This document shows, piece after piece, positions 8,458 to 16,104 of a stretch of 34,684 nucleotides of DNA; position 1 is the first letter of the stretch, and each line of letters opens with the position of its first letter. The DNA is from Mycobacterium sp. PS03-16 (GTDB lineage Bacteria > Actinomycetota > Actinomycetes > Mycobacteriales > Mycobacteriaceae). The stretch covers positions 1 through 34,684 of the forward strand of contig NZ_SPQO01000044.1 in assembly GCF_004570325.1 (NCBI RefSeq), written 5' to 3'. The position numbers and the translations under genes are program-made. The notes under the pieces were generated by a model. That model ran no database searches and was not told the DNA's origin. It was given only the letters and a program-made list of their open reading frames with translations.

Positions 8458-9048
8458 GTGCAGACCACAGCGCAGACCGACCTGACCGCCAGTTTCCAGC
8501 GGGTGACCGCGCCGCTGCTGCCCGAGCTGCACCAGCGGGCACTGCGGCTGACCCGCAACCACCACGACGCCGAGGATCTGGTGCAGGAGACGATGGTCAA
8601 CGCGTTCCGCGGCTACTCCGGTTTCACCGAGGGCACGAACGTACGGGCCTGGTTGTACCGTATCGAGCTCAACACCTACATCAACGCGTACCGCAAGATG
8701 CGCCGGCGTCCGGCGCAGAGCCTGACCGCGGACTTCGACGACACCGAACCGGCCGACCACCGGGCCAATGCGCCGGCGTACCGCTCGGCCGAGGACGACG
8801 CACTCGACCGGTTGCCCGACGGCCAGCTGCGGGCCGCGCTGGCCGCGCTGCCCGAACAGTTCCGCATCGCGGTGTACTACGCCGACGTGGCCGGCTATCC
8901 GTTCAAGGACATCGCGGAGTTGACCGGCGCCCCGCTGGGCACGGTGATGTCGCGGCTGCACCGGGGGCGCACGCAGCTGCGCCGCTTGCTGACCCTGGCG
9001 GGGCGGGGACCGCAGCCCGCAGCGGCCGCCGTCGCGCTGGCCGGCTGA
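8458..9048 (+). CDS. ECF sigma factor, SigH/SigR-like
   Basis: A 196-residue ECF sigma factor. Region 2 (about 17-86) contains RNHHDAEDLVQETMVNAF and GTNVRAWLYRIELNTYIN. Region 4 (about 122-178) contains LPEQFRIAVYYADVAGYPFK and GTVMSRLHRGRTQLR. The pattern is that of mycobacterial SigH, the oxidative and heat stress sigma factor, but the divergent N- and C-termini suggest a paralogue. SigH-type sigma factors normally have a zinc anti-sigma gene downstream. Here the next gene is a convergent permease whose stop codon directly abuts this one. The start used is GTG 8458, with GAAGGGAG upstream. An in-frame GTG at 8395 would add 21 residues containing three Cys and three consecutive His. Confidence 0.92.
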   Translation: MQTTAQTDLTASFQRVTAPLLPELHQRALRLTRNHHDAEDLVQETMVNAFRGYSGFTEGTNVRAWLYRIELNTYINAYRKMRRRPAQSLTADFDDTEPADHRANAPAYRSAEDDALDRLPDGQLRAALAALPEQFRIAVYYADVAGYPFKDIAELTGAPLGTVMSRLHRGRTQLRRLLTLAGRGPQPAAAAVALAG

Positions 9049-9951
9049 CTACGCGGCGCGCTCGGCGAGTTCGGCTTCCAACTGCTCCTCGTAGGCACCC
9101 TCACCGCGGCCGAGCGCGACGGTCGCCGCGACCATGACCAGCGCGGCGGCGGTCAGCGCGACCGGTTCCAGCCCGCTGATCGACATGTGTTCGTTGAGCA
9201 CGATCGAGCCGAGTACGACGGCGACCACCGGTTCGAGCACCAGCATCGTGGGCACCGACATCTGCAGCGAGCCGGCATGGAATGCCGACTGCTGCAGCAG
9301 CGTCGCGATCACACCGAGGATGAGCATCAGGTAGAGCGCGGGCGTCGTCACCGCCGCCTCGAACTGACCCTCGGTGAGCATGTGCATCACGATCTTGGTC
9401 AGGACGGCCACCAGCCCGAACAGCACGCCCACCCCGGCCGCCAGCAGCACCGCCCGCCGCCAGTTCCCGCTGCGCACCGCCAGCAGCACGCACACCAGCA
9501 CCAGACCCACGCAGACCGCGACGACGACGACCGTCAGCGTGACCGGGATGTCGTAGTCGCCCGCGCTCGCCTTGGCCAGCGCGACGAACACGGTCAGCGC
9601 CGCGGTCAGCACCAGGGCCCAGGTCCACTCGCCGCGCGTCACCCGCCGCCCCGCCAGCCGCGCGCTCAGCGGCAGCGCGAACAGCAGCGCCGACACCAGC
9701 ACCGGCTGCACCAGCAGCAGGGAGCCGTACCCCAGGGCCAGCGCCTGGAAGACGTACCCGGCGACGGCTGCACCGGTGCCCGCCCACCACAGGGGCCGGC
9801 GCGCCAGCGTCACCAACATGACGGTGCTGACGCCCTTTTCGGGCGGCACGTCGAGGGTGGCACGCTGCCGGACCACGATGCCGATCGCCGCGAATATCGC
9901 CGCCAACAGGGCGAAGAACACCGCTAATCCATGGCCGACCAAGCCGGACAC
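9049..9951 (-). CDS. DMT superfamily (EamA-type) membrane transporter
   Basis: A roughly 300-residue polytopic membrane protein with about nine or ten hydrophobic segments. It begins VGHGLAVFFALLAAIFAAIG and includes GYGSLLLVQPVLVSALLFAL near the end of the first half and VPTMLVLEPVVAVVLGSIVL near the C-terminus. This duplicated layout and the EP-containing late helix are typical of drug/metabolite transporters of the EamA type. The substrate cannot be inferred. The start is uncertain. GTG 9951 is immediately preceded by AGAAAGG, too close to serve it, so the in-frame TTG at 9942, three residues later, fits that ribosome binding site better. The gene is convergent with the sigma factor gene with no bases between the stop codons. 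Confidence 0.8.
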   Translation of the reverse strand: MSGLVGHGLAVFFALLAAIFAAIGIVVRQRATLDVPPEKGVSTVMLVTLARRPLWWAGTGAAVAGYVFQALALGYGSLLLVQPVLVSALLFALPLSARLAGRRVTRGEWTWALVLTAALTVFVALAKASAGDYDIPVTLTVVVVAVCVGLVLVCVLLAVRSGNWRRAVLLAAGVGVLFGLVAVLTKIVMHMLTEGQFEAAVTTPALYLMLILGVIATLLQQSAFHAGSLQMSVPTMLVLEPVVAVVLGSIVLNEHMSISGLEPVALTAAALVMVAATVALGRGEGAYEEQLEAELAERAA

Positions 9952-10060
9952 CCTTTCTCGACACCGCGAGCCGCCGAACGGGCTCGAGACAGCACCCCCC
10001 ACCGTAGAGGCAGTGCCGGGCTTCGTCCTTATCGGCGAGTGATCGGGGTACCCGTCGGGC

Positions 10061-10843
10061 ATGATCACCGTGGCGGTCACCGGGGCGGCGGGCACCGTCG
10101 GCCGCGCGGTGACGACGCAGCTGCGCGACCGGTTCGCGGTGGTGGGCATCGACCGGCCGGCCGTCGACATCCTCACCGACCGGGACGCTCTCGCCCACGC
10201 GCTGCACGGCAGTGACGTGGTGGTGCACCTGGCCTACGACCCCGGCGGTCCGGGCCCAGCGCGTGAGGACTGGCGGGCGCCGGCACGCAACCCGGTCAAC
10301 GCGGCGCTGTTCGACGCCGTCCTCGACACCGCCAGGCGCGTGGGCACCGGGCTGTTCCTGCACGCCAGCAGCGTGCACGTCGAGGACACGCTGGCCTGGG
10401 CGCGGGCGCCACGGCCACTGCTGCGCGCGCTACCCGAGCAGTTCGAGACCGTCCCCGCCAGCGGGTACGGCCGGGCCAAACGCGATGAGGAGGCCCGGTT
10501 GCGCGCCGCGGCCCGGCAGTTCCGGTGTGGCGCGGTCAGCCTGCGCCTCGGCGGTGTCACCGCCGACGACCGACCGCTGCGCCACCACGACGACCCCGCC
10601 GTCCTGGACCACGAGCGACGGGTGTGGCTGGCGCACGCCGACCTCGGCGACCTGCTGACCGCGATCATCGATACCCGTCGCGAACCCGGGTTCGACACCG
10701 TGTACGCAGTCTCCGACAACCCGGGCCGGTTCCACGACGTGTCCAACCGCTACGGCTGGACGCCGCGTCAGTCCTCGGGCACCGGATCGGGCCACGTCCA
10801 CCCGGACACCACCGCGGGCGTGCACCCGCCGATGAGCAGATAG
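10061..10843 (+). CDS. NAD(P)-dependent epimerase/dehydratase (extended SDR)
   Basis: A 260-residue SDR-fold protein. The Rossmann motif is VTGAAGTVG (6-14), the acidic residue after strand two is Asp31 (GIDRP), the serine is in HASS (101-104), and the active-site pair is Tyr136 and Lys140 in SGYGRAK. All catalytic positions are present, so an NAD(P)-dependent oxidoreductase or epimerase is likely; the substrate, perhaps a nucleotide sugar, is unknown. The protein is shorter than typical 310-330-residue sugar epimerases. The start ATG 10061 follows a GGGTAC sequence by nine bases, but no good -35 box is seen. The start lies 109 bp from the divergent permease start. Confidence 0.88.
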   Translation: MITVAVTGAAGTVGRAVTTQLRDRFAVVGIDRPAVDILTDRDALAHALHGSDVVVHLAYDPGGPGPAREDWRAPARNPVNAALFDAVLDTARRVGTGLFLHASSVHVEDTLAWARAPRPLLRALPEQFETVPASGYGRAKRDEEARLRAAARQFRCGAVSLRLGGVTADDRPLRHHDDPAVLDHERRVWLAHADLGDLLTAIIDTRREPGFDTVYAVSDNPGRFHDVSNRYGWTPRQSSGTGSGHVHPDTTAGVHPPMSR

Positions 10844-10875
10844 AAGATCGGGAGGCTTTTCAGGGCGTCAAGCGG

Positions 10876-11148
10876 TCAGACAGCCTCGAGACGCGGGGCG
10901 GCGGGTTCCGGCTCGCGCGGGACCTCGGGTGCGATGCGGTCGTTGACCGAGGCGACGACGGTGTCCACCCGGTGCACGGCCCTGTCGCACATACCGCGGA
11001 CCCGGTCGCCCGCGGCGTCGACGTCGTCGGCCGCGCTGAGCAAATAGGCGCGCACGGTGAGGCGGAGCCGTTCACCGGCCGTGCGCGCCCGCCTGCGGAG
11101 GCCATCGTCGACCTCGAGAGTGACGTACGGCATCAGTCGCAACCTCAT
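10876..11148 (-). CDS. Small protein with ribbon-helix-helix-like N-terminus
   Basis: A protein of about 90 residues that I do not recognise as a named family. After MRLRLM comes PYVTLEVDDGLRRRARTAG and then VRAYLLSAADDVDAAGDRV, a beta strand followed by two amphipathic helices. This is the layout of ribbon-helix-helix DNA-binding proteins such as Arc or antitoxin-like regulators. The C-terminal 30 residues are Pro- and Glu-rich. Start choice: ATG 11148 has GGGGAG upstream; ATG 11133 (beginning MPYV) has GAGG upstream, and 11163 is also possible. It follows the MMPL gene on the same strand by 111 bp and could be its regulator, but nothing proves this. No toxin gene is adjacent. Confidence 0.6.
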   Translation of the reverse strand: MRLRLMPYVTLEVDDGLRRRARTAGERLRLTVRAYLLSAADDVDAAGDRVRGMCDRAVHRVDTVVASVNDRIAPEVPREPEPAAPRLEAV

Positions 11149-11241
11149 GTGCCCGCTCCCCATCGTCGGTGGCTACCTCACAGTAACCGGGCACGCGCAC
11201 GCCGGAGAAGGGGATGTGTGCCGTAGGTCACGCCGCCCCGC

Positions 11242-11261
11242 GAGGTGACGTAGCTCACCTC
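11242..11261 (-). terminator. Hairpin at the 3' end of the MMPL gene
   Basis: A perfect 7-bp inverted repeat, GAGGTGA and TCACCTC with a 6-nt loop, overlaps the stop codon of the MMPL gene. On the minus-strand RNA it is followed by GC-rich sequence, not a U tract. It could be an atypical terminator of the kind proposed for mycobacteria or a translation-linked hairpin. Seen directly; function is inferred. Confidence 0.35.
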
Positions 11262-13581
11262 ACACGGCGGCGGACTCAGCGGTCCTCGCCTCCGATTCGA
11301 GCCGGCGGTTGAGCTTCTCGCCCTCGATGTCCAGGTCGGGCAGAACGCGCGCCACCCGCCGCGGCAGCCACCAGGCGCGATCGCCCAGCATCGACATCAC
11401 CGCGGGCACCACGGTCATCCGGACCAGGAACGCGTCGATCAGCACGCCGAAGGCCAGCGCGAAGCCCATCTGCTTGATCATCGGGTCGGCGTTGAACACG
11501 AAGCCGGCGAACACCGCCGTCATGATCAGCGCGGCGGCCACGACCACGCGGCTGGCCTGGGTGAAGCCGTGCGAGACAGCCGCGTCGCCGCGGTGCCCGT
11601 GCACGTGGGCCTCCTTCATCGACGACACCAGGAAGACCTCGTAGTCCATGGCCAGGCCGTAGAGCACGCCGATCACCATGATCGGCAGCATCGAGAGGAT
11701 CGGCCCGGTGGCCGACAGCCCGATCAGCTGCTGGAACCACCCCCACTGGAACAGCGCGGTGGTGGCGCCGAACGTCGCGCCCACGGTGAGCAGGAAGCCT
11801 GCGGTCGCCTTGAGCGGCACCGCGATCGACCGGAACACGACCAGCAGCACCAGGATCGACAGCCCCATCACGATCGCGACGTAGACCGGGATCGCCTCGC
11901 CGAGGCGGTCGGACATGTCGATGCCCATCGCGGTGATGCCGGTGACGCCGAGGTCGACGTTGCGCAGGCCGGCCAGCGGCCCGGCGTGGGCCCGGATGTC
12001 GCGGACCAGCTGCGCGGTGGCCTCGTCGGTCGGCCCGTCGGTGGGGACCACCGAGAACACCGCGATGTCGGCGGCGTCGTTGACCCCGCCGAGGTTCACC
12101 TCCGCGACGCCGGGCATACGGCGCAGGTCGGTGTAGGTGTCGACGATGTCGGTGGTGCTCAGCTGGTCGGCAGAGGTGGGCTGGGCGACGACGACGAGCG
12201 GGCCGTTGTAGCCGTTGCCGTAGTGCTCGGCGATCACGTCGTAGCTCTCGCGCTGCGCGGTGCCCTCGTTGTAGCTGGCCCCGTCGGGCATGCCGAGCGT
12301 CATGGTCAGCGCGGGGACCGCGATGACGCCGGTTAGCACGACCCCGGCCAGTGCGGCCGGCACCCGGTTGCGCAGTACCGCCCCGACCCACGCCGAGGCG
12401 AACCGGTGGTTGCCGTGTTCGGGTGCGGCGCTGTGGCGGCCCTTCTGCGAGCAGATCCGTTCACCGACCAGACCCAGCAGGGCAGGCAGCAGCGTGATGG
12501 CGGCCAGGACGGCCACCACGACCGTGGCGGCGGCGGCCAGCGCCATCGGGGTGAGCAGCGAGATCCCGACGACGGTGAGCGCGACGAGCGCGATCACCAC
12601 GGTTGTGCCGGCGAACACCACCGCACTGCCCGCGGTGCCGACCGCACGGGCGGCGGCGTCGGCGGCCGAGAGCCCGCGGTCGATGATCAGCCGCCGCTGC
12701 CGGTTGACGATGAACATCGCGTAGTCGATGCCGACCGCCAGCCCGAGCATCAGCGCCAGCACGGCGGTCATCGACTGCATGTCGAACATGTGGGAGAACA
12801 GGAACGTGCCGCCGACACCCACGGCGACCGAGATGATCGCGGTGAGCAACGGCAGGCCCGCGGCGACCAGCGAGCCCAGTGTGACGATGAGTACGACGGC
12901 GGCCACCATGAGTCCGATGGCCTCGGCGGCGCCGGCGATCTCGGGCATCTGGGCCATGCTGGCCGACGGCAGCACCTCGATACCCGTGGACCCGACCGCC
13001 TCGCGCGCGGCGTCGATGGTCTTCTCGACCGTGCCGGTCGGCAGTTCGGCAGTCTGCCGGTCGAACTGGAACTGGTACAGCGCGGCGGCCCCGTCGGCGG
13101 AGACCATCACACCGGGCACCGGCTGACCGTCGACGGTCAGCGGCCGCGGAGCGTCGGGGGCCGGGGGCGCGTTGACCTGGGCGCGAGCCACCGCGGCCGA
13201 TGCGGCCACCGTCGGGCTGGCCGGCCCCTTGGCCAGCTCGGCCTGCGCCAGCTCGCGCGGATCGAGGACGTGATCGCTGCGCGACACCCCCTCGACGGCG
13301 GCCAGGACGGCGTCGCGGTTGGCGCCCTCGTCGATGCGCTGGCCGGCCGGCGCGGCGAAGGCGATGCTGCCCTGCCCGCCCGAGGACTGCGGCATCCCCT
13401 CGGCCAGCTGGTCGATCACCTGCTGGGCGGGGGTGCCGTTGATCCGCATCTCGTTGGAGATCTTCGGCGGGTTGAGGGCCAGGATGCCCACCACCACCGC
13501 GATCAGCGCGAGCCAGGCACCGATGACATGCCAGGGCCGATGGAATGCGAACCGGCCGATCCGGTGCAGGAAGGTCGCCAT
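11260..13581 (-). CDS. MMPL family RND transporter
   Basis: A 773-residue MMPL/RND-type membrane protein. TM1 (about 17-37) is followed by a large extracytoplasmic domain (about 40-235), a cluster of helices with GLAVGIDYAMFIVNRQR (the Asp-Tyr pair of TM4), a second extracytoplasmic domain and a second helix cluster with YGLAMDYEVFLVSSMKEAH (the matching pair of TM10). These Asp-Tyr pairs form the proton relay of mycobacterial MmpL proteins. The protein is shorter than the lipid-exporting MmpL3/7/8 (about 950 or more) and lacks their long C-terminal tail, so it is closer to YdfJ-like members; the cargo is unknown. The start ATG 13581 is chosen because MATFLHRIGRFAFHRPW is the usual N-terminus. 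A 13-bp palindrome lies 38 bp upstream. Confidence 0.93.
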   Translation of the reverse strand: MATFLHRIGRFAFHRPWHVIGAWLALIAVVVGILALNPPKISNEMRINGTPAQQVIDQLAEGMPQSSGGQGSIAFAAPAGQRIDEGANRDAVLAAVEGVSRSDHVLDPRELAQAELAKGPASPTVAASAAVARAQVNAPPAPDAPRPLTVDGQPVPGVMVSADGAAALYQFQFDRQTAELPTGTVEKTIDAAREAVGSTGIEVLPSASMAQMPEIAGAAEAIGLMVAAVVLIVTLGSLVAAGLPLLTAIISVAVGVGGTFLFSHMFDMQSMTAVLALMLGLAVGIDYAMFIVNRQRRLIIDRGLSAADAAARAVGTAGSAVVFAGTTVVIALVALTVVGISLLTPMALAAAATVVVAVLAAITLLPALLGLVGERICSQKGRHSAAPEHGNHRFASAWVGAVLRNRVPAALAGVVLTGVIAVPALTMTLGMPDGASYNEGTAQRESYDVIAEHYGNGYNGPLVVVAQPTSADQLSTTDIVDTYTDLRRMPGVAEVNLGGVNDAADIAVFSVVPTDGPTDEATAQLVRDIRAHAGPLAGLRNVDLGVTGITAMGIDMSDRLGEAIPVYVAIVMGLSILVLLVVFRSIAVPLKATAGFLLTVGATFGATTALFQWGWFQQLIGLSATGPILSMLPIMVIGVLYGLAMDYEVFLVSSMKEAHVHGHRGDAAVSHGFTQASRVVVAAALIMTAVFAGFVFNADPMIKQMGFALAFGVLIDAFLVRMTVVPAVMSMLGDRAWWLPRRVARVLPDLDIEGEKLNRRLESEARTAESAAV

Positions 13582-13618
13582 GTAACTGAGAGTAGGGTCG
13601 CAATAAGAGAGTCGGCTA

Positions 13619-13631
13619 TCACTTGTAGTGA
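13619..13631. promoter_or_regulatory. Palindrome upstream of the MMPL gene
   Basis: TCACTTGTAGTGA is a dyad with perfect 5-bp arms (TCACT/AGTGA) and a 3-bp centre, ending 38 bp before the MMPL start. The position fits an operator of a TetR or MarR repressor over the promoter. No regulator gene is directly adjacent, so the protein that binds it is unknown. Confidence 0.4.
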
Positions 13632-13679
13632 ACACCACCCCGGACAGAACATCATGATGCGCACCACTTTTCGCACCGT

Positions 13680-13694
13680 TCCGGCAACGCCGGA
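13680..13694. terminator. Small GC-rich hairpin between two minus-strand genes
   Basis: TCCGGC and GCCGGA flank a 3-nt loop, 39 nt after the stop codon of the coiled-coil gene. There is no U tract. It is a weak candidate terminator separating that gene from the MMPL gene. Confidence 0.25.
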
Positions 13695-13732
13695 GTTTCA
13701 ACCCCCCGGCGGCAGGCTATCCCTTGCGGCCG

Positions 13733-14566
13733 TCACCGTAGCCCGGCCTTCGCGGCCTTGACGACCTCGCCCGCCTCCCGGCTCGCGTCCTTGGCGTCCC
13801 CGTAGGCCGCTTCCGCCTCGCGCAGCGCCTGTTCCGCCTCGCTCAGTGCCTGCTCGGCCCTGGCCAGGCGGTTGCGCGCATCGTCGACGCGGAGCCGGGC
13901 GGTGGCGAGATCGCTCTGCCGGTGGCCCATCGCCTCGTCGGCGTCGGCCTTCGCGCGTTCGGCGGCGGCCAGCACCGCTTTGGCCTGGTCGCGCTGCCGC
14001 CGCTCCTCCGGCGCCTGCCGCCGGTCCTCCGGCGCATTCGACGCCTTGGACGGTTTCGTCGGCTTCTTCGGCGGCGCCGGGGAGCTGAGCACCATCGCGG
14101 TCTCGCCGAAACCCCCGAAGCCCGACCACTGTTCGGCCTTGGTCAGCCGGCCCAGCCGGGCCGTCACCTCGGGGTCGGCGATCGCGGCCTGCAACGTGTC
14201 GGTGACGTCGTCGCGCAGCGCCGCCGACGGCGCGCCGACACCGGCTGCCCGCAGTGCGGCCCGGGTCAGTTCGTCGACGAGCTTGCGCTGCCGCGCGGAC
14301 AGGTCGCGCAGGCGCCCGCCGTCCATCGCCGCGTGCGCGGCGCGCAGCTGCTCCCCCAGCTCGGCCAGCCGGTCCCGCGCCCCCGGATCGGCGTGCACCA
14401 GGCGGTTGACCACCGACGCCGACACCGTGGGCTTGCGGGCACCGGCGATCTCCTTGGCCGCCGCCGCGTCCCCGCGCTTCTTCGCAGCGGCGGCGAGTCG
14501 TGTGCGCAACGCGGTGAACTCCTCGGGCGCCACCGCGTACAGCTGGTCCAGCGGATCGTCGGCCAT
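13733..14566 (-). CDS. Hypothetical protein with C-terminal coiled coil
   Basis: A 277-residue soluble protein I cannot name. It starts MADDPLDQLYAVAPEEFTAL and has an Ala- and Arg-rich helical N-terminal half (LRTRLAAAAKKRGDAAAAKE, then ASVVNRLVHADPGARDRL). A Pro/Lys linker follows (SSPAPPKKPTKPSK, about 171-184). The last 85 residues, from about 190, have strong heptad character (QALSEAEQALREAEAAYGDA). Similar uncharacterised proteins occur in actinobacteria. There is no signal peptide or membrane segment. The basic N-terminal half next to a long coiled coil might mean nucleic-acid or scaffold binding, but that is only a guess. The start is ATG 14566; the small membrane protein gene lies 25 bp upstream on the same strand, so co-transcription is possible. 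Confidence 0.75.
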   Translation of the reverse strand: MADDPLDQLYAVAPEEFTALRTRLAAAAKKRGDAAAAKEIAGARKPTVSASVVNRLVHADPGARDRLAELGEQLRAAHAAMDGGRLRDLSARQRKLVDELTRAALRAAGVGAPSAALRDDVTDTLQAAIADPEVTARLGRLTKAEQWSGFGGFGETAMVLSSPAPPKKPTKPSKASNAPEDRRQAPEERRQRDQAKAVLAAAERAKADADEAMGHRQSDLATARLRVDDARNRLARAEQALSEAEQALREAEAAYGDAKDASREAGEVVKAAKAGLR

Positions 14567-14591
14567 ACCGCCATGATCGCCCGGGCAACGG

Positions 14592-14849
14592 TCAGACGGC
14601 GCAGATCTGGTTCGCGAACACCAGGGTCGGCCACAGCGCCACCGTCTGACCGAAGCCGGCCAGGTTCGCGCCTGCCGGCAGCACCGTGGCCCACCGGTCT
14701 TCGAAGAAGTCCACGTATTGCGGCTGCAAGAATGCGAACACCACCCCGGCGAAGAGGTGGGGAACGGCCAGCCACATCGCGGTCTCCAGCAGCCCCGCCA
14801 CGCTGAATTCGTAGGACAGCACGCGGCGCAGGGCGGCGATGGTCCTCAT
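14592..14849 (-). CDS. Small two-helix membrane protein, paralogue of the one at 15837
   Basis: An 85-residue protein with two hydrophobic stretches (about 14-40 and 61-80). Its ATG overlaps the stop codon of the MpaB-type gene as ATGA (14846-14849), so the two are translationally coupled. It aligns without gaps over the first half with the 74-residue protein on the other side of the oxygenase gene: RR-x-LSY at 8-13, Pro30 and GVV at 35-37 match RR-x-LSY at 6-11, Pro28 and GVV at 33-35. Both end with WP-x-L-x-F and a late Cys. I know no function for this family. The coupling suggests a role with the oxygenase, for example as a membrane anchor. Confidence 0.75.
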   Translation of the reverse strand: MRTIAALRRVLSYEFSVAGLLETAMWLAVPHLFAGVVFAFLQPQYVDFFEDRWATVLPAGANLAGFGQTVALWPTLVFANQICAV

Positions 14850-15715
14850 ATCAGCGGGCGCCGGCGGCTCACCCGGCGTCGGACGTCGGCGAGCAGCAGG
14901 TGACTGCCGCCCTGGCGGACGAAGTCGGGCAGGAAGCGGTTGACGAATGCGACGACCAGGAACAGCCGCTCGAACCTGCGCTGCCGGGCGTCGCTCCACG
15001 TCAACTCGAGCGCCTCCCGGAACACAGGGGCGAGGAACCCGGTGGTGAGGAATCGCAGCAGCCGTCGCGACGGCCACCGCAGCGGCGCCCGCACCATCTT
15101 CAGATCGATCAGATCGGTGAGGTAGGCGCGGACGGTGTCGTCGATGGCCACGCGCCGGCAGGCGGCGTCCCAGTAGTCGTCGAACTCCGCCCGGGTGGCC
15201 GGCCACTGCTCGTCGGTGACCTGCAGCGTGGTGCCCAGCGGCCACGCCGACCGGTAGAACCGCTCGGCCTGCGCGGGCGTCAGCTCGCCGCGCAGCAACT
15301 GGTAGGTGTCCTCGAGCCCGACGAACAGGCAGGCCGCCACCCACATCTGCAGGTCGCGGTCGAAGGCGTGGTAGCGCACCGGGCTGGCCGCCGTGGACCG
15401 GACGTGACGGTGGGCGCCGTCCACCGCCGCCCGGAATGCGGCGCGGTCGGCGTCGGTGCCGAACACCGCGACCGCCAGGTAGGAGAACGTGGTACGTGCC
15501 CGCTTCCACGGATGCTTGAGCAGGTTGCCGCTGTCGACCGGGCTCTCCACCACGCCGTGCCCGACCTCCGGCCAGGACAGCTGCATGACCACGTTCGCCG
15601 CACCCGCGGCGAACGACCAGAAGTCCATCGCATCCCGTGCGGTCACCGGATCGTCCGACCACCGCGCGGTGCGCCGGGTGATCCTGATGCGGGTGTCCCC
15701 GACCGTGGTCGCCAT
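14846..15715 (-). CDS. MpaB-type oxygenase (DUF2236 family)
   Basis: A 289-residue protein of the oxygenase MpaB/DUF2236 family, haem-dependent relatives of the rubber oxygenase Lcp and of fungal MpaB. Family-like features are the N-terminal WPEVGHGVVESP, the helical HPWKRARTTFSYLAVAVFG with FRAAVDGAHRHV, YHAFDRDLQMWVAACLFVGL, and a C-terminal RRFERLFLVVAFVNRFLPDF. Several histidines in the central helices could ligate haem, but I cannot fix which one. Substrate unknown; characterised relatives cleave isoprenoid carbon chains. The start ATG 15715 has GGAAGGGG about 5 nt upstream. It is coupled to a small membrane protein downstream and divergent from that protein's paralogue. Confidence 0.85.
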   Translation of the reverse strand: MATTVGDTRIRITRRTARWSDDPVTARDAMDFWSFAAGAANVVMQLSWPEVGHGVVESPVDSGNLLKHPWKRARTTFSYLAVAVFGTDADRAAFRAAVDGAHRHVRSTAASPVRYHAFDRDLQMWVAACLFVGLEDTYQLLRGELTPAQAERFYRSAWPLGTTLQVTDEQWPATRAEFDDYWDAACRRVAIDDTVRAYLTDLIDLKMVRAPLRWPSRRLLRFLTTGFLAPVFREALELTWSDARQRRFERLFLVVAFVNRFLPDFVRQGGSHLLLADVRRRVSRRRPLI

Positions 15716-15776
15716 GCCGCCCCTTCCGCTCGACGTGTGAACGGACGATAACCACACACCGGGGTTGAGCATTCAC

Positions 15777-15801
15777 GATTCGCCCGATCAGTCTACGAAT
15801 C
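15777..15801. promoter_or_regulatory. Inverted repeat in a divergent promoter region
   Basis: GATTCG (15777-15782) and CGAATC (15796-15801) form 6-bp arms with a 13-nt spacer in the 121-bp gap between the MpaB-type gene and the plus-strand small membrane protein gene. A TAACAT that could be a -10 box follows at 15807-15812. This may be an operator shared by both genes. Confidence 0.3.
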
Positions 15802-15836
15802 AGCGTTAACATCACGGTCGACGGGAGGAGCAGCCC

Positions 15837-16061
15837 ATGGAGACGAAACTGCGCCGGTTCCTGAGCTACCGGCTCACGATCGCCGAGTTGATCGGCCTCG
15901 GCCTGATTCTCGGCACCCCGTATCTGATCGTGGGCGTCGTCTGGTCGAGCACCCACACCGACCACCTGAGCCGCCTGCACGGCGTGGATCTGGCCATCTC
16001 GTTCCTCGGGTCGATCGCGTCCTGGCCGGTGCTCCTATTCTCCGATGTGTGCATGACCTGA
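15837..16061 (+). CDS. Small two-helix membrane protein, paralogue of the one at 14592
   Basis: A 74-residue protein with hydrophobic segments at about 17-36 and 52-69. The start ATG 15837 has a strong GGGAGGAG ribosome binding site, which supports a real gene despite its size. It shares the pattern RR-x-LSY, Pro, GVV, WP-x-L-x-F and a C-terminal Cys with the 85-residue protein encoded at 14592-14849, so the two are diverged paralogues flanking the oxygenase gene. No named domain is recognised. It is transcribed away from the oxygenase gene from the shared 121-bp region. Confidence 0.75.
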   Translation: METKLRRFLSYRLTIAELIGLGLILGTPYLIVGVVWSSTHTDHLSRLHGVDLAISFLGSIASWPVLLFSDVCMT

Positions 16062-16067
16062 CCTTCG

Positions 16068-16094
16068 GTTTGGCGCCCACCGCGGCCGGGGTAC
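16068..16094 (+). promoter_or_regulatory. Candidate SigF-type promoter
   Basis: GTTT (16068-16071), a 17-nt spacer and GGGTAC (16089-16094) match the mycobacterial SigF consensus GTTT-N15-17-GGGTA(C/T). A transcript would begin near 16101, so the ATG at 16105 would be nearly leaderless. Match is by eye; expression is inferred. Confidence 0.5.
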
Positions 16095-16104
16095 GCCGGA
16101 GCCC

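Noticed and set aside
6895..8961. Open frame of 688 codons on the minus strand
   Set aside because: Antisense to the MceA-type and sigma factor genes; composition is that of a GC-driven shadow frame.
10046..10051. GGGTAC nine bases before the SDR start, as a SigF promoter
   Set aside because: No GTTT or close variant lies 15-17 nt upstream, and the sequence is part of a short GGGTACCC self-complementary stretch.
12406..13761. Open frame of 451 codons on the plus strand
   Set aside because: Antisense to the MMPL gene, rich in Asp/His/Arg with no recognisable domain.
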